Under the pieces are notes generated by a model. That model was not told the DNA's origin and made no database searches. It was given only the letters and a program-made list of their open reading frames with translations. A DNA stretch of 11,205 nucleotides from Bryobacterales bacterium (GTDB lineage Bacteria > Acidobacteriota > Terriglobia > Bryobacterales > Bryobacteraceae). The number at the start of each line of letters is the position of its first letter. Within the stretch, counting starts at the first letter, position 1. The stretch covers positions 296 to 11,500 of the forward strand of contig PKYZ01000329.1 in the NCBI GenBank assembly GCA_003132865.1, given 5' to 3'. The position numbers and the translations under genes are program-made. Below are positions 6,669-11,205 of the stretch, piece after piece.

Positions 6669-7178
6669 TTCTCGCCACCTAACCAGCGCGGGCGTGCCGA
6701 GGGCTCTCCGAGAGCGCTATAACGTGCCCCCCCGCCCGACTGCTGCTGCAGGCTTCGTCGGTTCAGGAGCGTAGGGATCTGGATCAACTTCCTACCAGGG
6801 TTGGTTGCGACGCTCTTGAGGTGGACGGCACGACTAGCGGAATCTACTTCCAGACCCAGCCCTTTCGTTGCCGTGTGACCGGAGAGTTAGGACGCCACAA
6901 ATAAATGCGCCCACAAGCCGTTGAAAGGTGGTATCGTACACAACAAGCTGCCAAGTTTTCTCCAACAGAGTGGCCCAGTCAGCAATCCAGCCTTCTGGCC
7001 AACCCCTCCGCGCTGAAAGGCACCTTGGGCGCGGTATCCAGACCGACAATCCTGCGCGTAATCGCTGCCGTAGCTCCACACAGAGTTTCAGTACCGTTCG
7101 GATGCAACACAGATTGACGCTCGCGGTCACAGATGCCAGAGCCCTGCCGGGTTTGCAAACAGAAATGGAGTGTCCGAA
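6669..7178. other. Intergenic stretch with no convincing gene
   Basis: About 510 bp between the histidine-rich gene and the collagen-like gene. Open frames here have low-complexity or Arg/Cys-rich translations on both strands and no ribosome-binding sites. It contains a short hairpin just after the upstream gene (GCTCT 6703-6707 with AGAGC 6711-6715, inside AGCGC 6685-6689 / GCGCT 6714-6718), a run of seven C at 6727-6733, and a 10-bp palindrome at 7151-7160. A start-less plus-strand frame (6682-6904) reads somewhat protein-like near its end and may be a gene remnant. Confidence 0.5.
7151..7160. promoter_or_regulatory. 10-bp perfect palindrome upstream of the collagen-like gene
   Basis: GTTTGCAAAC is perfectly palindromic and lies 18 bp before the ATG at 7179 and 6 bp before its Shine-Dalgarno (GGAG 7167-7170). 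The position suits an operator or a short mRNA hairpin. Palindromes of this size also occur by chance. Confidence 0.25.
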
Positions 7179-8084
7179 ATGTCCATACGACCACGTACGG
7201 TTTCACTGCTTTTGCTTGTGGTGCTCGGAACGCCAGCGGTCTGGGCGGCCGGAGCGCCTGCGATCTACAGCACTGTGGTGAACACGACCAACAACCACAT
7301 CGCAATTACCGGCGACAACTTCAGCCCAACCGGTCTTCCCCCAACAGTAACGTTCGCCCATACGACACTGGCCCTGGTGTCCTTCACGAACAAGAGCACC
7401 GTGGCGCGGTTGCCTGCCGGGTTCAGCCCCGGCTCATATTCCCTGACAGTCGCGAACAGCAACAGCCAAACTGCAACGCTCAGCGTGACGCTCGGGGCAG
7501 TTGGGCCGACCGGCGCTCAAGGGCCGGTCGGGCCGCAGGGTTCAGCAGGGGCGACGGGGCCGACAGGATCTCCTGGACCCCAGGGACCGACAGGTCCTGC
7601 GGGTCCTCCGGGAGCGCCAGGAGCGGCTGCGATCCTCACCGGCTGGTGCGATAGCGGCGTGAATAGCGTAATTGGGCTGCTGCCTGGATTCGGTGCAGCT
7701 GATGGTCCAGGTGGCAGCAATAGCACTGGCGGTAATCCGAACTGCTTCAATGGGTTGTCTGCGTCGGCCACTGTCTCGGGCCTTCCACTGCCATCCTCAG
7801 GAATTCTCCAGAATTTGATCGTTCAAGCGTTCGGGAGCAGTTCGGCGAGCGGAATGCAAGCTCAGATCCAGGTTTATGTGAGTTCCAGTCCCACGAACAT
7901 AAACGCGACCAATCTAAGTTGTACATTTACATTTGGTAACCAGCCGTCCGGCTCATTCGGCTCGTGCTCGGACACCACCGACAAAGTGAGCGTGGCGGCG
8001 GGAGACTCTATCTCCGTCCAGATGACAACCCCGGCGATAAGGGGCGCTGCTGTTTGGCTTGCGGTGTCCGTCGAAAAGCAATGA
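7179..8084 (+). CDS. Secreted collagen-like (Gly-X-Y) protein
   Basis: A 301-aa exported protein likely to form a trimeric surface fibre. Signal peptide at residues 1-23 (MSIRPRT, hydrophobic LLLLVVLG, cleavage after AVWA). Residues 24-105 look like an IPT/TIG-type Ig-like domain (ITGDNFSPTG, PAGFSPGSYSLTVAN). Residues 106-150 are 15 uninterrupted Gly-X-Y triplets. Residues 151-301 form a Ser/Gly/Thr-rich, probably beta-sheet globular head with five Cys, in the place where bacterial collagen-like proteins carry trimerising or ligand-binding heads. The ATG at 7179 is preferred to the GTG at 7170 because GGAG (7167-7170) is 8 bp from the ATG and overlaps the GTG. Its role (adhesion, biofilm, envelope) is inferred from other bacterial collagen-like proteins. 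It stands alone, convergent with the M16 peptidase gene. Confidence 0.87.
   Translation: MSIRPRTVSLLLLVVLGTPAVWAAGAPAIYSTVVNTTNNHIAITGDNFSPTGLPPTVTFAHTTLALVSFTNKSTVARLPAGFSPGSYSLTVANSNSQTATLSVTLGAVGPTGAQGPVGPQGSAGATGPTGSPGPQGPTGPAGPPGAPGAAAILTGWCDSGVNSVIGLLPGFGAADGPGGSNSTGGNPNCFNGLSASATVSGLPLPSSGILQNLIVQAFGSSSASGMQAQIQVYVSSSPTNINATNLSCTFTFGNQPSGSFGSCSDTTDKVSVAAGDSISVQMTTPAIRGAAVWLAVSVEKQ
7494..7628 (+). repeat. Collagen Gly-X-Y coding repeat, 15 triplets
   Basis: Fifteen consecutive 9-bp units encode Gly-X-Y triplets starting GAV-GPT-GAQ and ending GPP-GAP-GAA. Proline is common at X, while Thr, Gln and Ala are common at Y, as expected for bacterial collagens that lack hydroxyproline. Repeats of this type often change copy number between strains. 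Confidence 0.9.
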
Positions 8085-8128
8085 TCCGAGACTGATGCGA
8101 ATGTGTCCGCGGCAAGGCGAGACAGCCA

Positions 8129-8181
8129 GTGCGGCGCCGCGCTGGCCAGTTCACGTTGCAGGCTGAAAAACCGCGCCGCAC
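8129..8181. terminator. Inverted repeat between convergent genes, possible terminator
   Basis: GTGCGGCGC (8129-8137) and GCGCCGCAC (8173-8181) form a perfect 9-bp GC-rich stem around a 35-nt loop, between the stop at 8084 and the convergent stop at 8256. No T-tract follows on either strand, so its use as a terminator is unproven. Confidence 0.3.
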
Positions 8182-8220
8182 GGTCCGGTGCCGGGTGCCC
8201 CCCGTTTATCCGAGGAGGTC

Positions 8221-8232
8221 CTGTTGCAACAG
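8221..8232. repeat. 12-bp perfect palindrome
   Basis: CTGTTGCAACAG lies 24 bp beyond the stop of the M16 peptidase gene. It shares the TTGCAA core with the palindrome at 7151-7160. It may be a hairpin end of the peptidase mRNA or a protein-binding site; chance occurrence is possible. Confidence 0.3.
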
Positions 8233-8255
8233 AGGAGTGCAGGAAGTTGGCAACC

Positions 8256-11000
8256 CTATTTCCCTGCTGCCGCCTTCTTGAAGTCGCCGGCTTTCACGAT
8301 GGAGACCTGCGCCAGGTCGATATTGCGCCGCACAGCTTTGCCGATATCGTCCGGCGTCAGCGCGGTCACTTTCTTCTCGAGATCTTCATCCCAGACCATG
8401 GTGCGCGCGTCGTAATCCCTGGACGTCAGCATGCGCACCAACGAGTTATCCTCCGACCGGTTCACCTGCTGACCTTGGAGCCAGCCGGTGCGGTCGTCGT
8501 CCAGTTCCTTCTGCGTGAAGCCGTCGTCCAGCGCTCTCTTCATCTCCTCCTTGAACGCCGCTTCCACCTTCACCACGTTCTGCGGCGCCGCGATGGCGAA
8601 CGCCTGAAACTCGCCGTCCTCCTCGTGGGACTTGACCGAAAGGCTGGAACCCACGCCGTAGCTCAGGCCATCCTTTACGCGGATGCGCGTAGCCAGGCGT
8701 GAGTTGAGGAATCCGCCGCCCAGCATGTAATTGCCGATCACCAGCGCCGGGTAATCCGGATCTTTGTCGCTCACGTGCAGCCGCTGGGCCGCGATGAACA
8801 CGGCATTCTGCTTGTCGGGCGTCTCGATGGTCTGGTTCACGGGCGCAATCTTCGTGAACCCGTACTTGATGCGCTCAAACCGCGCCGGACTCTTCCACGC
8901 GCCGAACAGGGTCTCGATTTCCTTCTTCACTTCGGCCGGATCGAAGTCGCCCACTACGGCCAATTGCCCGTTCGACGCGCCATAGAACCGTTTGTAGAAG
9001 GCCTTCGCATCTTCCAGCTTCACGCTTTTCACTTCCTCGATTTCCTCGGGGATCGACAGCGTTGCACGCACGTCGCCTTTGGGGTACGGATACATCGTGC
9101 GGCCGATCTCGGTGAAGGCCAGGGACTGCGGCTCTGTCTTTCCGAAATCGAGGCCGGTCAGCTCCTCCTTGCGGATCTCTTCGAATTCCGATTCCGGCAG
9201 CGTGGCCTCTTTTAAGATTTCGCCGGCCAGACGCAACACGGCGGGCAGATTCTCGTGCGTAGTTTCGATGTTGACATTCGCGCTGGTCGCGCCGCCGTTC
9301 ACGTTGAGCTGCGCTTTCAGTTTGTCGATCTCGTCCTGGATCTGCTGCCGGTTCTTGTGGGCCGTTCCGCGGATCAGCGTGGCGCCGGCCAGTCCGGCAG
9401 TGGTGTCCTTGCCGGCCAGGCTCTCCAGGTCGCCGAAGTGCAGGCTGATGACGGCGTGCACGCTGGCGCCGCGCGTCTTCTTTTCGAGCAGCGAAACCTT
9501 CATGCCGGAGGGCAACGTGTAGCGCTGAATCCGCAACTCGATATTTTTCGGCGATGGGTCGAACGCCTCGCCCGCCGCCATGGCTACCTCGCCCTTGTAG
9601 TCTTTGAGCACGGCGGCGACGTCGGTCTTGGCCGGTATCTCAGCCCGGTCGGGCTTGGGATCGGGGATGAACTCGCCGATCGTCTGGTTCGAAGTTTTCA
9701 GATAAGCCGCGGCCACGCGTTGCACGTCCTGCGGCGTGACCTGGCGCAGCAGGTCGCGGTCGCGGAACAGCAGCCGCCAGTCGCCCTGCGCCAGGTACTC
9801 GCTGAGAAACAAACCGACCCGTTCGGAGTTGCGCAAGGTCATTTCAACCTGCTTTTCGAGGCGGGCCTTGGCGCGATCCACTTCCTCTTTGCTGGGAGGC
9901 TCCTTCACGACGCCGTCGATGGTCGAGAGCATGGTGTTGCGAACGTCGTCCAGCGAATCCGTCTTGTTCAGGATGGCGCCGAACATGATTAATCCCGGCT
10001 CGTTGTACTGCATCGCGTTGGCGAATACCTGCGTGGCCTTCTTGTTGTCGACCAGCGCCTTGTACAACCGGCCCGACGACTGTTCACCCATGACGCTGGC
10101 GAGCACGTCGAGCGCGGGCTGGTCCGCGTGGCCGCCATCCGGGGTGTGGTAGACCATGAAGATCCCCTGTATCTCGCCGACTCGGCGAACCACGGTGAGC
10201 CGCTCGCCATCCTGCACAGGCTCAACCGTGTAGGTCGGCGTAAGCGTACGCGACGGCCGCGGGATCTTGCCGAAAGACTCGTTCACGAGCGCCACGATCT
10301 TCGGCTCATCCACTTTGCCGGCCACCGTGAGCACCGCATCGTCCGGCTGATAATACTTGTGATAGAACGCCTGCAGCTTGTCCATGGTCACGCGTTCCAC
10401 ATCCGACTTGTTCCCGATCACGGGCCGGCCATAACTGTGCGCGATGTAGGCGGCCGCCATGGTGTGCTTGTACAGCACCGCGAACGGGTCGTTCTCACCG
10501 GCCTCGAATTCGTTGCGGACCACCGAGAATTCCTTGTCGAAGTCCTCTTTCTTGATGAAGGAATTCACCATGCGGTCCGATTCCATGTCGAGCGCCCACT
10601 TCAGGTTTTCATCGCTGGCCTGAAATGTTTCGAAGTAATTCGTGCGATCGAAGGTGGTGCTGCCGTTGGGCCGGCAGCCGTGCTCGGTGAGCTCCTGCAT
10701 GATGTTCAGGTGGTTGGTGCTGCCCTTGAACACCATGTGCTCGAGCAGGTGCGCCATGCCGCCCTCGCCGGAGCCTTCCTGCCGCGAGCCGACCAGGTAA
10801 GTGACGTTGACGGTGATGGTGGGTTTGGACGGGTCCGGGAACACCAGAAAGTGCAGCCCGTTGTTCAAGCTGTATTCGGTGATGCCCTCGGCGGAGGTCA
10901 CCTTTTGCACGCCGTTAGGCAGGCCCTGGGCGGGGCACAGCACTGGCGCGAGGAAAACAGCGGTGACCAGGAAGAAGCTAAGCAGTCTTTTTTGGTTCAT
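8256..11000 (-). CDS. Secreted two-copy M16 zinc metallopeptidase (pitrilysin/insulinase family)
   Basis: A 914-aa exported protease of family M16, which cleaves peptides or unfolded proteins inside a closed clam-shell chamber. The signal peptide covers residues 1 to about 25 (MNQKRLL, hydrophobic core, cleavage near CPAQG); the Cys22 context does not fit a lipobox. The first half holds the inverted zinc motif HLLEH (His84, Glu87 catalytic, His88) and, 75 residues later, Glu164 in VRNEFEAGEN as third zinc ligand, exactly the family spacing. A second M16 copy starts near residue 490; at the matching place it has GLAGATLIRGT (537-547) instead of HxxEH, so it is the usual inactive partner half. 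The length fits the fused two-copy bacterial form. A weak GAGAG precedes the ATG at 11000. It lies 59 bp downstream of the oxidoreductase gene on the same strand and may share its transcript. Confidence 0.95.
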   Translation of the reverse strand: MNQKRLLSFFLVTAVFLAPVLCPAQGLPNGVQKVTSAEGITEYSLNNGLHFLVFPDPSKPTITVNVTYLVGSRQEGSGEGGMAHLLEHMVFKGSTNHLNIMQELTEHGCRPNGSTTFDRTNYFETFQASDENLKWALDMESDRMVNSFIKKEDFDKEFSVVRNEFEAGENDPFAVLYKHTMAAAYIAHSYGRPVIGNKSDVERVTMDKLQAFYHKYYQPDDAVLTVAGKVDEPKIVALVNESFGKIPRPSRTLTPTYTVEPVQDGERLTVVRRVGEIQGIFMVYHTPDGGHADQPALDVLASVMGEQSSGRLYKALVDNKKATQVFANAMQYNEPGLIMFGAILNKTDSLDDVRNTMLSTIDGVVKEPPSKEEVDRAKARLEKQVEMTLRNSERVGLFLSEYLAQGDWRLLFRDRDLLRQVTPQDVQRVAAAYLKTSNQTIGEFIPDPKPDRAEIPAKTDVAAVLKDYKGEVAMAAGEAFDPSPKNIELRIQRYTLPSGMKVSLLEKKTRGASVHAVISLHFGDLESLAGKDTTAGLAGATLIRGTAHKNRQQIQDEIDKLKAQLNVNGGATSANVNIETTHENLPAVLRLAGEILKEATLPESEFEEIRKEELTGLDFGKTEPQSLAFTEIGRTMYPYPKGDVRATLSIPEEIEEVKSVKLEDAKAFYKRFYGASNGQLAVVGDFDPAEVKKEIETLFGAWKSPARFERIKYGFTKIAPVNQTIETPDKQNAVFIAAQRLHVSDKDPDYPALVIGNYMLGGGFLNSRLATRIRVKDGLSYGVGSSLSVKSHEEDGEFQAFAIAAPQNVVKVEAAFKEEMKRALDDGFTQKELDDDRTGWLQGQQVNRSEDNSLVRMLTSRDYDARTMVWDEDLEKKVTALTPDDIGKAVRRNIDLAQVSIVKAGDFKKAAAGK

Positions 11001-11059
11001 ATTTCTCTCTTATCCTAACTCTGGTGGGGCAGGACTCCAGGACCCGCTCTTCCCCCACT

Positions 11060-11205
11060 TCACGCGTCCGCCACTTTGATCACGAGCTTGCCGAAGTTCT
11101 CGCCGCGGAACAGCTTTTGCAGCGTATCCGGGAAAGTCTCCAGTCCTTCGACGATGTCTTCGCGCGCCTTCAGCTTGCCGGCGATCATCCAGCCGGCCAG
11201 CGCCT
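11060..11205 (-). CDS. NADP-dependent oxidoreductase, MDR superfamily, C-terminal fragment
   Basis: Only the last 48 codons are in the window, ending in TGA at 11060-11062. The visible tail reads GWMIAGKLKAREDIVEGLE, then LFRGENFGKLVIKVADA. This matches the conserved end of zinc-independent medium-chain reductases of the CurA/leukotriene B4 12-hydroxydehydrogenase type, which reduce enone or alkenal double bonds with NAD(P)H in the cytoplasm. In that family this segment includes the EGLE and GKN(F)GK(L/M)-V-V motifs near the C-terminus. The 5' part lies outside the window, so domain completeness and substrate cannot be judged. Confidence 0.82.
   Translation of the reverse strand, partial: ALAGWMIAGKLKAREDIVEGLETFPDTLQKLFRGENFGKLVIKVADA

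Noticed and set aside
6682..6904. Start-less plus-strand open frame ending in TAA at 6902-6904
   Set aside because: The last 40 or so codons read plausibly (GCDALEVDGTTSGIYFQTQP), but there is no usable start and no recognised family. A shift at the C7 run (6727-6733) could join it to another frame, but that is too speculative to call a pseudogene.
6834..7305. Overlapping minus-strand ORFs of about 98 and 108 codons
   Set aside because: Cys/Arg-rich translations without domains or ribosome-binding sites; the second runs into the start of the collagen-like gene.
7494..7628. Possible tandem DNA repeat or CRISPR-like array
   Set aside because: The periodicity is the 9-bp Gly-X-Y code of a collagen domain within an intact frame; units are not identical and there are no spacers.
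10128..11018. 296-codon plus-strand frame antisense to the M16 peptidase
   Set aside because: His/Val/Arg-rich antisense translation without motifs; the minus-strand gene has signal peptide and zinc ligands in place.

Overview
The window looks like a chromosomal segment of a GC-rich Acidobacterium of the Solibacter/Bryobacter type. The strongest clue is the C-terminal domain of the gene at 1529-3886, which I recognise as the TIGR03437 'Solibacter C-terminal' domain, found mainly in that lineage. Frequent secreted proteins and many small lineage-specific ORFs fit the same picture. The taxonomic call is an inference from protein features, not from a marker gene.

Layout. 1-3886 (minus strand): two tandem secreted glycoside hydrolase family 44 (GH44) paralogues, 6 bp apart. 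The upstream one (1529-3886) is complete and has both catalytic glutamates. The downstream one (1522 running off the left edge) keeps the acid/base motif but lacks 41 consecutive residues, including the whole nucleophile segment. 3979-5888 (plus strand, divergent from the GH44 pair): a likely three-gene unit of a small helical protein, a membrane-anchored small beta-type protein and a CPA2-family cation:proton antiporter. 6014-6187 (minus): a small CPHC protein with a strong Shine-Dalgarno and a hairpin in its leader. 6432-6668 (plus): a small secreted histidine-rich protein. 6669-7178: about 510 bp with no convincing gene. 7179-8084 (plus): a secreted collagen-like protein with 15 Gly-X-Y triplets. 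8256-11000 (minus): a secreted two-copy M16 zinc metallopeptidase. 11060-11205 (minus): the C-terminal end of a zinc-independent NAD(P)H oxidoreductase of the MDR superfamily.

How the parts may work together. The GH44 pair points to breakdown of extracellular beta-glucan, such as cellulose, xyloglucan or similar polysaccharide. The rest is a mix of envelope functions: ion/pH homeostasis, surface collagen-like fibre and periplasmic proteolysis. I see no defence system, CRISPR array, insertion sequence, tRNA or rRNA. The best candidate for something undescribed is the GH44 paralogue with a clean in-frame loss of its nucleophile beta/alpha unit, sitting directly downstream of an intact copy: either a decaying gene or a repurposed, non-catalytic glycan-binding partner.
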